This document shows positions 45,715-56,038 of a stretch of 64,000 nucleotides of DNA, in pieces. This DNA is from Larix kaempferi (lineage: Eukaryota > Streptophyta > Pinopsida > Pinales > Pinaceae). Every line of letters begins with the position of its first letter. The first letter of the stretch is position 1. A program made the position numbers and the translations under genes. The notes beneath the pieces are model-generated. The model did not search any database, was not told the DNA's origin, and worked only from the letters and a program-made list of their open reading frames with translations. Location: positions 9,493,001-9,557,000 of the forward strand of contig BSBM01000994.1 of assembly GCA_027924585.1 (NCBI GenBank), in the 5' to 3' direction.

Positions 45715-46341
45715 TCACTTCTTCCTCGAAGTGTCCTCGATCTGAAGAACGCTAAGCCTCTCTCTGAAGTACTCGAACTTCACCCTGGCTAGTGGCTTCG
45801 TCAGCACATCTGCAATCTGCTCGTCCGTCGCAACATACAGGAGCTTCACAGCTCCTCTCTGCACCATATCCCTGATATAGTGATATTTGATCTCTATGTG
45901 TTTCAACCTGTCATGAAACACTGGGTTCTCGGACAGCTTCACACAACTTTGGTTATCACAGAAGATACCAGTAGCCTCCAACGGGAGATCAAATAACTCA
46001 GACAGTAGCTTCCATAGCCATACTTCCTCACAACTAGCTGAACAGGCTGCAACATACTCTGCCTCAGCTGTACTCAGTGCTACGCAGGATTGCTTCCTGC
46101 TAAACCAAGAGATCACACCTGATCCCATACTGAAGCAGCACCCAGATGTGCTCTTCCTATCTGCAACACTGCCAACCCAATCTGAATCAACATAACCCTG
46201 TAGGTTAAACTTTTGATTTGCTTCATACCTGAGCCCATAATCTACTGTACCCTTAGGTACCTCAGAACATGCTTTACAGCAACCAGGTGAACACTCCTCG
46301 GATCTGTCAGGAGCTAACTCAATGTGTTCACAACAAAGCAA
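45715..46341 (-). pseudogene. Copia D RNase H
   Basis: RNase H reads GYVDSDWVGSVADRKSTSG, SCVALSTAEAEYVAA and GIFCDNQSCVKL, with all acidic catalytic positions present. It ends KFEYFRERLSVLQIEDTS and a TGA. A one-base loss in a G run near 46254 separates it from the preceding RYLR segment, and a TAG at 46314-46316 lies at the glutamine of NTLSQ, the same codon lost in B. The domain itself is undamaged. The 9-mer at its stop is degraded here (AAGAAGTGATGG). Confidence 0.88.
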
Positions 46342-46950
46342 ATGTCTGGTCTCATGTTCGTCAGGTACATCAAGGACCCAATCATCTGACGATACATAGT
46401 GATATCAACTGGCTCAGATGAAGCATCACAAAGAAGCTTCAGATTCAATACCATCGGTGTGGCCATGGCCTTGCAATCCATCATCCCAAATCTCTTCAGG
46501 ATATCTACTGTGTACTTCCCTTGACCAAGGAAGATCCCACCTGCACTCTGCCACACCTCCATACCTAGGAAATAGTGCATCATTCCCAAATCTTTCATCT
46601 CGAACTTGGCAGCAAGCTTCCGCTGCGTGTTGGCAATCAATCTATCTTCACCAAGTTCTGCACACATATAAGACTGCACCATGTTGTCTTGAAATCCATC
46701 TGGTGCATCTTCTATTTCATCACTTTTATATTTCTTAATGCTGCCATCTGCAACATGCTTGATCTGATAGTTCCATTTGGAAGTCATAACAAACTTCCCT
46801 TCACATCTTGGGACCGCATCCCAAACATCGTTCTTCATGATCGACGGATCATGGCATTCTTCCCGTATCCTGGGAACTTCAATATCTTCAATAGATAATT
46901 TGTTGCTGAACAAATGTTGTAGTTCTTCTTTTGTAGGAGATGGCATACGA
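46314..46950 (-). pseudogene. Copia D fused integrase tail and reverse transcriptase remnant
   Basis: The frame includes SNKLSIEDIEVPRIRE (the linker after integrase in F), then KNDVWDAVPRCEGKFVMTSK from the start of reverse transcriptase. After KHVADGSIKKYK the sequence jumps to DRLIANTQRKLAAKFEMKDL, skipping the segment that holds the YVDD active site. It ends with GSLMYLTNMRPDICFVVN. The deletion is in frame, so an inactive fusion could still be translated. The upstream edge near 46945 follows TTGTGTAG, an acceptor-like word. Confidence 0.85.
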
Positions 46951-47379
46951 TCTTTCCTACACAACAAGTTAAATTGCATGATTAGAAAACATCTCATAGT
47001 TTTCAGAAGAAATTCTTACACATAAAGAAATATGCCATACAGTCATGCAATTATCTTAGCCAATGCTTCAATAAAACATTTATCCATATCCCGTAACTTT
47101 CTAGATGCCTTCCAATCTCTACCAGAACATTGTTAAGAGTGTGCACAACTCCCAACATGTCAGCAAAGAGGTTTCATTCTAGATAAGTAGCAATGGAATG
47201 TTGTATAGTGCCATAGGCCACTTACCCATGTGTATTAGTAGTATACTGTTCATTAATGCAACTATTCTAATATGCACAAGACATATCCTAAGTCTAGGAT
47301 CATGAGCATATACATCATTGAACAATTTTACTTAAACAAACAAATATGCAAGAAATGATAATTAAAATACTTATCTTTG

Positions 47380-47640
47380 TTTGTTCATTGGGTGGACTCG
47401 CTCTGAGTCTTCGTTTCCTTGTAGGAGATGCTGGAGTCCTAATCTGAAGTAGCTTCTTCTACACCTTTATGTTGTGGAATGTAGAAACATGGTCAACTCC
47501 CTTTGAATATCTGCATCCTTGTAGAAACTACTGAAGTGTGCTCCTTTTCTTTATTGCAGGAACAACTGGAGTGTGCTCCTTTGCTTTCTGGCAGGAGCAA
47601 CTGGAGTGTGCTCCCTCTTGATCTTTGCTTCCTGAATTAC
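47380..47640 (-). other. Exon-like segment with TPVAPARK repeats in copia D
   Basis: On the minus strand, after AATTCAG, the frame reads AKIKREHTPVAPARKQ, RSTPVVPAIKKRSTLQ and, after a break, RTPASPTRKRRLRASPP. This is a basic, proline-rich, repeated peptide of the kind seen in nuclear proteins, possibly a captured host exon. The DNA repeat is GGAGTGTGCTCC in the plus strand. C retains only a remnant near 18510-18530. I cannot name a source gene. Confidence 0.35.
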
Positions 47641-49331
47641 CTGTTCTTGAACTCATATTCATCCTTGGTCCCTATGCATGCTTATTAGTATCATGAATGT
47701 GTTATCCTTGTGATCTCATATAAAATCATACATTCATTAGTATACTATTAAAACACAATAATCTCAAGCATGTATAGTCATGATCATTTCAAACAGAAAT
47801 AATAAGCATTAGCATTCAAGGTTTATGTAGGATTCTTATGGTTAGTTAAATTATAAGAAACATAATATGTCTAAACCTGTAATTACTCAAACCTATGACT
47901 CTTCAGATTAGTTGAATCATCAATCAAGATAAGAGATATAAAATGCATAAAACCTGTGATTATTCAAACCTATACCATCATGATTCTTCTGGTTAGTCAT
48001 ATCATCAATTATGGTAAGAAACATAATATGCATACAATCATGATTATTCAAACCTATGACTTCATGAATAATCATTATCAACAACAGTATAAGATCCTAA
48101 CACAAGGTAGGATTCTATCTTGATATAGGAAAAACATACCTGGATTAGCATGCAAGCTATTTATGTCTAACATACTCACATGATGTCTTCTTGTTCTTCT
48201 TCAATGACTTGTGCTAGTAACCTGTATATCTCATAGGTTAACTATTACAAAATCAAGTTATACATACCTCGTAAATGGATCTTCTATGAGATCCATGACA
48301 ATGGATGAATCTTTGTCCTTATGTTATCATGATCATATGTTCTTGGACCAGAACATGATTTGTCTTTCTTGGTGTACCTTTCATGTTAGTGGACAACATA
48401 AACCTCTTATAACACCATAATGCATTAGTACAATCATAAGCGTCAACACCCTAACCAATGAATATCTTCTATCATGCATTCATAATTTTGTTAAGGTGAT
48501 ACGACAAATCTAAAATCAAAATTGTACTAACCGTAATAACATGAAGACAAACATACCATAAACTTAATCATGGACAAATATCGAAACATACCTCGATGAG
48601 TCATACCTGTCGAGATCGCTTGTAATCTTCTTATATAAGGCCTTAGCCTCATCTCCCTCTGAAACAGGAACTTCTTCACTCATGCAGATGATCAATCCAT
48701 CTTCTTCTAGGATTAACCCAATCCACTTGATTTGCAAGAACTGGACCTTGAGCTGGATATGGGTTTGTCAGAGAAACCCCAAAAATTCAAACTTTGAATT
48801 TCAAACTTCTGACGGGATAGAAATATGTGCCTTGATGAGCTGATCAAGTTGGTATATTCAGAATTTGAAAACTGCAAAGTTTCACTCCTCAATTTTGCCT
48901 TTGAAACTTCCAGATTCACTGGACGTGACCCTGAACTAGGGTTTGATGAAACCCACTCTTCTACCCAATCAAAAGGTTTGATCCAAAGCTCTAAGCTTCT
49001 ATTTTGCTGAGGAGCTTCCAGCCGTGGTCATAGATTGCAAAAATTCCCATTTTTACAGAAGCCCTAATTTTCCACTTTTCTGATCAAAGTCCCGAACTAG
49101 GGTCTAATCAAGCCCGGCCTTCTACCCAACCAAAAATTCTGATTTTGGTCTCTAAATTTCTATTTTGATGAGTAGCATCCAGTCATGGTCTCCGATTACA
49201 AAAATTCCAACTTTCTCCAAAGCCCTAAATTCCGGAAGCCATGAATGAAGGTACCAAAAAATAATTCTGTTTTGACAGAAATATGTACCTGATTGTTTCT
49301 GGTGTAACTCTGAAATTTTTGATCCACAGGG

Positions 49332-49684
49332 TCTGAAAAAGTTTCCTGAGATATCCTGACCTGTTATCTTTCCATCCTGACAGGTCTGACCTCAATTTGA
49401 TTCTCTGAGAGAGAGTTATGCCAAATGTCGCAACGTGACCTGTTTTGGGATAAAACAGGAGAGCGAACTTGTACGGCGTGCCACGTGTCACTGTTTTAAC
49501 TTAGGCCTCTGAAAAAGTTTTTTGAGATAGCTTGGACTGTTACCTTTCCATCCTGACAGGTCTGACCTCAATTGGACTCTCTGAGAGAGAGTTATGCCAA
49601 ATGTCGCAACGTGACCTGCTTATGGGATAATACAGGAGAGCGCACTTGTACGGAGTGCCACGTGTCACTGGTTCAACTTCGGCC
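49332..49684. repeat. 176-bp tandem duplication in the D leader
   Basis: Two copies start at TCTGAAAAAGTTTYYTGAGA and include GAGAGAGAGTTATGCCAAAT and GTGCCACGTGTCACTG. C has essentially one copy (19390-19560). The CACGTG palindrome equals the plant G-box core. Confidence 0.85.
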
Positions 49685-50057
49685 TCTAAACACGTTTTCT
49701 GAGATAGTACAGACTGTGTACTACCTGTCACTTTTTACGAAATTTCATTTGGAGCTTCCTAGCCCAAGATATGACCTTTTTCCCAAGGTCACCTGATTTT
49801 GACTCAAATCTGGAAGAGGCAGAAACCCTATATTGTACAGATCATAAATCACAAAGTACAACGAATTAGAGGTTGTCCTTTGGACACAAGATACCTGGAG
49901 ATCTTAGCTTTTTCCTGTAACAATTTCAGATCCGAAAACTTCGCCAAAACGGATTTATAGCGAAAGTTCTACGATGACTGGTTTTTGCTATATCAAGCCC
50001 TAGCATCGTAAGTGCAACAAGTGTCATACATGCCATATCATGCCTTCTTTCAGGCTA

Positions 50058-50069
50058 GCTCTGATACCA
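50058..50069 (-). other. Primer binding site of copia D
   Basis: The minus strand reads TGGTATCAGAGC, a perfect match to the plant initiator tRNA-Met complement. It abuts the 5' LTR at 50070. Confidence 0.95.
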
Positions 50070-50664
50070 TGTTAAATTTTCAGAATTTACTTCAATATGA
50101 TCTAGGATATTAACTGAGAGAACAACATGTACAACATATCAATCATGGAGACAATAATGCAAGCACACAAGAGACACAAAGATTTACTTGGGGAAAACCA
50201 TAAAGGTGAAAAACCCCAATAACTTCCTCAGAGATAGATAGAGCAATGATACAACCAACCAAGAGAGATAGCCATAACCTAGCAGCAGATCCTCCTCCTC
50301 CATAAGTGCGCCACTCCTCCTTGAGTGCATGTGTGAGAAGTGAGTGAGTAAATAGAGTGCCTCCCACACTCTATTTATACTTGACTTGACTTGCCTTTTT
50401 ACCTAACTCATGTAGGCTCGAACTTAACCACATAACATAATGCTGAGTGGGCCGACCCCCAATAGGGTGGTCTAATAACCCTTTGACCCACATGACTTAT
50501 ACAGGGCCGACCCCAAATAAGGTGGTCTAATAACCCATCAAGTATAAGTAACGACACTTACAATATAAATGACGACACTTCCTTATAGAGGAATAATACC
50601 ATCTCTATAGGAATACAATATACATATATGTGAAATACATTCCGAAGTTACATATACATCAACA
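50070..50664 (-). repeat. Copia D 5' LTR
   Basis: This is the partner of 43436-44030. The three differences are A/C near position 55 of the LTR, T/A in the word AAGTWACGAC and T/C in CATTYCGAAG or CATTCTGAAG. It is followed by the target duplication GTTAT. Confidence 0.95.
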
Positions 50665-51440
50665 GTTATTGACGAGAACAAATGTCGTGGACTATGTTGG
50701 TCCTAATATGCCATAGTTTCAATTGATTAAACATGCTAATGGTGATCTTGATACCAAGATCGCTTTCATTAAATTCTTCAAATAATACAATTTATGTCAT
50801 CTCCATAATGTGCTTACAATGATCATCATAACTACCTATGGAAAAATGTCACTACAACAAATTCTTTCGATTTGGTATATTATGAGAATGGGTTTCCCAA
50901 AACTCTAGCACCTTCTCTCTAATGCCTTCTAGAAGTTTATCTTAGTAGGGTTACCTATACATAAAATCTCAACAAGAAGTTTCATCACCTTCATCTATAT
51001 GAACTCTGAATTTAGTATGCCTCTGTAATGTTTTTCCTAAAATATGGAGCAATTTTGACACAGTTGTCACTATTCGACTTCTTGAAGTCATTGGTGCCAC
51101 AACAACAATGGTATATTTCCCGTGAGTGGCCTAGATATCAAATTTTCTTGTTTTGACAAACAAATATAATGCTTTTGAAACACTCCTTGATACATTCTCA
51201 TGTGCCTCTTCATGTTTATCATCTCAAAAGCCCGACAACTTTATTGCCTATTTTTTGTGTGTTTTACCAATCCATGGAGGATTTGAGCTTGTGTAATCAC
51301 TGATTTTTTCCCAAAACGCAACTTAATTATGTTATTGAAATGCTCTCTAACTATCCAATTAGGTCCCCAGATTCTTCTCTTGTGTTTACAACCAAACTTT
51401 CTAAAAATTTTCTACCCTTTTCAAAATGAATACAAGTGGC
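50665..51440 (-). pseudogene. Decayed transposon-associated gene, N-terminal part
   Basis: This is the continuation, across copia D, of the minus-strand pseudogene at 42400-43435. It contains KHKRRIWGPNWIVREHFNNI, ILHGLVKHTKN and KIAPYFRKN-like remnants split among frames. The segment 51215-51405 is homologous to 41820-41975 on the opposite strand. No catalytic motif is certain. Confidence 0.38.
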
Positions 51441-52009
51441 AATTATTCTTGAAATTTGAGAAGTGACAAGGTATTGCAACGATTCATTAGACTCTATCAT
51501 TACATATTCCAATCAATTTTGTGTGTACTACAGTATAAATAATAAAACATTTTATAAATTGTTGAGTATGTGTTATATTCTTTGCATGTGGTTGTGGGTT
51601 GCATCACCTTACGATCCTAGTTTAATCGTAGTTAGGGATTATGGGTGTAATCTAATATTGGTTAACAGATTAGGGTTTTGGATGCCACATAATACCTAAA
51701 TATTTTATTGTGAATGGTTAAGAAACATAATGAAAAATATAGAGATGTGGTTCTAAGTTTTGCTGGTTTCTACTCGTTAAGGGTTTCCAAGGTAAATCTC
51801 CTGTACTGTGCGTGTGCTATTGTGTAATTTTTATTTTTCTTAAGAATATGTATGAATTATTTCACTTCATAGGTTTAGAACCTACATGTGGTATGCCTAT
51901 GTTGTTGAGGGTTCGACTTGTTTGATAGATCTTGTGTCTGTGATAAACCTGGGTTCAATGGGAGATTTGCAGCGGTGATTCGTGCATTGAAAGAGAACGG
52001 GGAGTAGTT
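51441..52009. other. Probable upstream region of copia E
   Basis: No open frame is convincing. A word ACATGTGGTATGCC near 51890 could be an eroded LTR edge and primer site for E, but the match is too poor to call. If so, 51441-51893 would include the E LTR. Confidence 0.25.
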
Positions 52010-52500
52010 CAAGAATCGATATTGAGAAATTTAATGATTATAAATTTGAGCTATATAATCTCAAAATGGAAAATCTTCTTGTAGATCGGGAATAATGGAT
52101 TGTTGTGGATCCAGGTATACACAACCCACTGGATAAAAACCAAAGTTTGGGAGAAACTGGAAAGAAGGGAGAGGAATACAATTTGACTTTTCCTATTATA
52201 TTTAGTGTTGCTAAATGTGTATAGTGAAGACAATGCATTGAAATTATATCACCTCAGGATTTTGTATTAATCAAAGTCCCTAGTAAACAAGTTGTTTATG
52301 CAAAAGAAATTATATCACCTCAGGATGGATGATAACGACACATTAATGAATCATCTAAATGTCTAAAATACTCCGGTAAGTCAAATCACCTATGTTGGTA
52401 TTTAAAAGGAGGAAGAAGAAAAAATGATTACATTATTATGTTCTTTTCTAGATTCTTGGGATAACTTGATTGTAGTAATAGGTAGTGCTAGTCAAGCCAC
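52010..52500 (+). pseudogene. Copia E gag remnant
   Basis: Broken plus-strand frames read IEKFNDYKFELYNLKMENLL and VDREXWIVVDPG (X a stop), matching the start of copia gag of the UBN2 type. Further on, EEEEKMITLLCSFLDSWDNL corresponds to the end of the capsid-like domain. Central parts are missing, and a short direct repeat AAATTATATCACCTCAGGAT (near 52230 and 52306) lies in the gap. Confidence 0.7.
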
Positions 52501-52506
52501 CTTAAA

Positions 52507-53096
52507 GTGTACACATTGCATATGAAAAGAAAACATGCAAAATGGTTTGAGGATAAATGGTTAGTATTGATGAAGGAAGTTTGGAATGGAACTTTGTACA
52601 AGCTGTTGGGAAACAAAATCATCGATGGTTGTAACAATTCTATTGTGCTCGAGGGTGGAGATAAAGGATATAGAACCCCTACTATCTCTGGAGGAAAGAC
52701 ATTGATATGGCATCGAAGATTAGGGAATATTGAAGAGAAGGGAATTCAAGCATTAAAAGGTAAATATAAAGTTGAAGGTATGTTTGATTGCACACTATAT
52801 TTCAAATTTTGTGAACATTGCATATATGGAAAAAAAAATCGGGTAAGATTTGCATTTGGTGCTACAAGAGCAAAGGGGATTTTAGAATTAATACATAGTG
52901 ATGTGTTTGGACTTGTGCTTGTTCCATCATTAGGTATATCTGTGTATTATGTTTAATTTATAAATGATTTCTCTAATAACACATGGATTTATTTCCTTCA
53001 AAAGAAATACAAAGTATTTGATAAATTTAAATAATTGAAGGCTCTTGTAGAGAATCATACATGAAATAAAATAAAGGAGTCAGGACAGATAATGGT
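52507..53096 (+). pseudogene. Copia E gag-pre-integrase and integrase N-terminal part
   Basis: The open stretch to 52956 contains TLIWHRRLGNIEEKGIQALK and FCEHCIYGKKNRVRF, the histidine and cysteine elements of the integrase zinc module, then GILELIHSDVFG. After a stop the frame continues as FINDFSNNTWIYFLQKKYKV (first catalytic aspartate region, with the expected DD changed to ND) and ends in the DNGG motif at the solo LTR insertion. Protease is missing or unrecognisable. Confidence 0.8.
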
Positions 53097-53101
53097 GGGG
53101 A

Positions 53102-54512
53102 TGTAACATTCCCATCCATCTATTTGACTGAAGGAGGGGGTATACAAATTTCAAGCTTAGAAATTTTTCCCCATGGGCATTAATATGAATTCATAAATAA
53201 GGAATTCATGAATAAATTTGTGAATGTAAAACACAACGGAATTTAAAAGTCTATCCACACATACATCATGCATAAACAAATAGATTCACTACAAGAAGAA
53301 ATTCAAATAATTCCACGTTCAAATACATAGATACTTAAATTTTAAATGAAGAGATCTAATCAACTAGTCATGTAAGGGCCACAGTCCACCCAAATGTAGG
53401 TATCAACTGCTGATACCGCCCCCGACATGGGCTATGAATCCACCGTGATGAATGAAACAACTGCATGATGAAGTCTCTCCTCAACCCAACCCATTTGCTC
53501 TCATGCTTAGCCAATATGCTCATCTTAGAGCACTACAAGAATCTCACTCAGCCATGAAATTCTCTTCTATTGCTCCACAACATAAGGAATGTATTTCCCT
53601 TCATTTCTCTACGGTTCCCTTAGGAAATCTGACCCTTACAGTGCTTCCAGTGTGTGCAGCAAGAGTCCAAGCTGACTTAGATAAATCCATGTAGAATCAA
53701 ACTTAGATCTTCTCAATAATTTGGTGAGTAGCAAATAATAGTAGGTAAAATGGTTCATATCCTTCCTGGCCTCTAGGTTCACTTACAACCATCCTCTTCC
53801 CTCTAACACCTGCAAATTCCTCTTTGTTGTGCTTCTTTCTGGATATTTTTCCCAATCTAGTCATTGGCATGGCTTCAACATCTTGAAGTTATATAGAGAT
53901 TCCCCTATCCCTTCCCAATGCCATAATTATCTCTTGTGAAAATGAAGGATAAACTCTAATGAGGATGAGAGAATTGATGACAAGATAGTTGGCATAGATT
54001 TTGACCATAGGCTGAAGTACTCTTACACTTTGTCATAAAAGTATATTCATCCCAATCTTCCATAATTATATGATAAGACTTTTCACATCAACATTACACA
54101 ACATTCAATACTTGGATTTTAATAAGTCAAAATAGGTAAATGACTCATTTAAGGCACATGGCAGAAATTGAGTGAGTTCTAAGGATGACACTTGGAAACA
54201 TAGGATTACTTTCCCATAGGCCCCCCTTCCTCTCCCCCTCTTGTGGAACCATAACCCCTCTTCAGTGATCCTTACACAACCATCTTGGACCATTTTTATA
54301 ATTTTATAACATAATATTTACCTAGCTTTTATGTCATCATGACAAGCCAGCCACATGGTCCATATAGTGATATTTGTGGATCATACATGCCTGGCCATTC
54401 ACTAGTTAGGCCTTGGCCTTGAGCTCCGCACTAGGAATCCATACTAGCAAATTTATATAATTTTACATAATCTAATTCATTACATTACAAGGGTCAAATT
54501 AGGGGTATTACA
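53102..54512. mobile_element. Solo LTR inserted in the copia E integrase
   Basis: This 1,411-bp block has ends TGTAACATTCCCATCC and AGGGGTATTACA. It splits the DNGGE motif of E, and the flanking pentamers GGGGA (53097-53101) and GGGAA (54513-54517) match at four of five positions. The ends resemble those of Tekay/Del-type Gypsy LTRs and of the solo LTR at 21705. Read on the minus strand it would begin TGTAATACCCCTAATTTGAC. No coding sequence is supported inside; the 80-codon frame at 53452 is unrecognised. Confidence 0.72.
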
Positions 54513-54907
54513 GGGAAGTTCTATAGGAATGAATTCCAGGAATTCCGTAAGAAGGTGGAATAACAAAGAAGAAGACTACCCCATATACACCTCAGTAGAA
54601 TGGAGTTGCAGAAAGAATGATTGGGATACTGATGGAAAAGGAAATGAGCATGCTCATTGGCGCATGAAGAGGACAACAATTTTGGGCAGAGGAGATGGAT
54701 ACTGGATGGTACTTGATAAATCGATAACCCACATCAATATTGATTGAAAAAACTCCGCACGAGGTATGGAATGGTAAGAAACCATCTGTTAAATATCTAA
54801 AAGTTTATGGGTGTGATTCTAATGTACATGTTCCAAAGGAAAAATGAGTAAGATAGATAATCAAATTGAAAAAATGTATCTTTATTGGTTATAAATATGG
54901 TTTGAAA
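54513..54907 (+). pseudogene. Copia E integrase C-terminal half
   Basis: Fragments in order are TTPYTPQ-stop-NGVAERM with the catalytic glutamate, KTPHEVWNGKKPSVKYLKVY and CDSNVHVPKEK, then IGYKYGLK. They are typical of the copia integrase and its linker. The sequence is cut at 54907 by copia F. Confidence 0.8.
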
Positions 54908-55436
54908 TGTTGATGTATCTGTAACTTCGGAATGTATTTCACTTGTATATTTTATATTGTTATTGTACACCCGATGGAGAGGTTATATTCCTCCGATCGG
55001 AAGAGTCATTATTATTATTTGATGGGTTATTAGACTCCTCTTGTGGGGTCGGCCCAGAGTTAGGGTTTTATGGGTTATTAGACTCTCCTAGGAGAAGTTG
55101 GCCCAGTAGGGTAAAAAGGAAAGTGAAGTAAAGTATAAATAGAGAGTGTGACTCTCTCATTTGATCACTCATTTACTCACTTACTCATTGCGCATAAGTG
55201 AGAGAGAGACAAGTTCACACAAGTGGAGGAGGAGGAGTTGCTGGAGTCTATCTTATTGTTTTGGGGTTTTGTCCTATTGCTCATTCTATCTCTAAGGAAG
55301 TTGTAGGGTTTTCTCCTTTATGGTTTCCCCAGTGAAATGCTTTGTGTATATTGTCTCTTGTGATTGATTTGTTGTGCTTGTTATTCTCTCAGATAAGATC
55401 CTAGATCATATTGAATTAAATGATAAAAATCTAACA
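54908..55436 (+). repeat. Copia F 5' LTR
   Basis: The LTR runs from TGTTGATGTATCTGTAACTT to GATAAAAATCTAACA. It has a TATA box at 55134-55141 and a pyrimidine- and GAGAG-rich stretch after it. A GGTCGGCCCAGAG word recurs in variant form in the other LTRs of the lineage. Confidence 0.95.
55134..55141 (+). promoter_or_regulatory. TATA box of copia F LTR
   Basis: TATAAATA sits within AAGTATAAATAGAGAG, about 226 bp into the LTR. The same word is at 61204-61211 in the 3' LTR and in the C and D LTRs. The element transcript probably begins about 30 bp downstream. Confidence 0.75.
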
Positions 55437-55448
55437 TGGTATCAGAGC
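55437..55448 (+). other. Primer binding site of copia F
   Basis: TGGTATCAGAGC directly follows the LTR and matches the plant initiator tRNA-Met complement exactly. Confidence 0.95.
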
Positions 55449-56038
55449 TAACCTGAGAAGAATACACTGTGCATTTATGGAAGCTAGGGCTTCTTAATTT
55501 TTTGGATCTCTTTCCACAGATCATCAAAGGTAGGAGGCTAGGCTAACTATCCTAAGGAAGGTGCATCTTTCTGTTAAGACATAATTTGATTTTGAGCATT
55601 TTCAGTTTTTGGCCAGTCACTGCTGCGGGAAATTAGGGCTTTTGATAGAAGTGGAATTTTGGAGTGCTCTCAGTGTAGGATTTTTCTCCTAAGAAAAATC
55701 GAAATTCAGAGACCAAGATCAAAATTTTTGGTTGGGTGAATCTCTGGGAAAGTCAAACCCTAATTTGACTTTTGGACCAAGAAACCAGAATTTGACAGAA
55801 ATTGCAGATCCGAATTTTGCAGGTCACTTTTGAGGGGTAAATTTTTGGAGTTTTCAAAATTTGAGCACACTAGCTTGCTCACCTCAGTCAATTGCATCTC
55901 CCTGTCCAGACATAAGTTTGAAATTCCAAGTTTTTATTTTTAGGGTTTCTCTATCAAAACCTAGCTAGCTCCAGATCCAGTTTCAACAAAACAAGTGGTA
56001 AGATCTAAATCTTTTATCCATTTGAGTTTCTCATTAAG
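55449..56038 (+). other. Copia F 5' leader
   Basis: This is an untranslated leader of 590 bp ending at the gag ATG. No long frame is open. It would contain packaging signals in an active element. Confidence 0.6.

Larger units (their letters stand above)
46951..50057 (-). other. Non-coding interior of copia D, with splice-like motifs
   Basis: This replaces gag, protease and integrase and is partly conserved in C. On the minus strand, donor-like words occur near 48607 (CAGGTATGAC), 48588 (GAGGTATGTT), 48265 (GAGGTATGTA) and 48136 (CAGGTATGTT). Acceptor-like words occur near 47632 (AATTCAG) and 46955 (TTGTGTAG). Between them are short frames, the clearest at 47380-47640. No long reading frame exists. 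Spliced transcription is an inference from these motifs and their conservation. Confidence 0.6.
43436..50664 (-). mobile_element. Copia D, young non-autonomous element
   Basis: This 7.2 kb minus-strand element has LTRs at 43436-44030 and 50070-50664, each 595 bp, differing at three positions by direct comparison. The target duplication GTTAT lies at 43431-43435 and 50665-50669. It has a perfect tRNA-Met primer site and an AAGAGGGAG polypurine tract. Coding capacity is limited to an integrase-tail and reverse transcriptase fusion with the active site deleted, and RNase H. About 3.1 kb of non-coding interior (46951-50057) is shared with C. Low LTR divergence means recent movement, which must have used proteins from another copy. 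Confidence 0.95.
52010..54907 (+). mobile_element. Old copia E, left part (interrupted twice)
   Basis: This is a plus-strand copia remnant unrelated in detail to B and F. Gag, gag-pre-integrase and integrase pieces follow in order. It is split by a solo LTR at 53102-54512 and by copia F at 54908-61506, and resumes at 61507 with reverse transcriptase. Many stops and shifts make it the oldest copia here besides A. No LTR of E was established. Confidence 0.8.

Noticed and set aside
51880-51905. Possible LTR edge and primer site of copia E (ACATGTGGTATGCC)
   Set aside because: Too many mismatches to the tRNA-Met complement and no second LTR to confirm.
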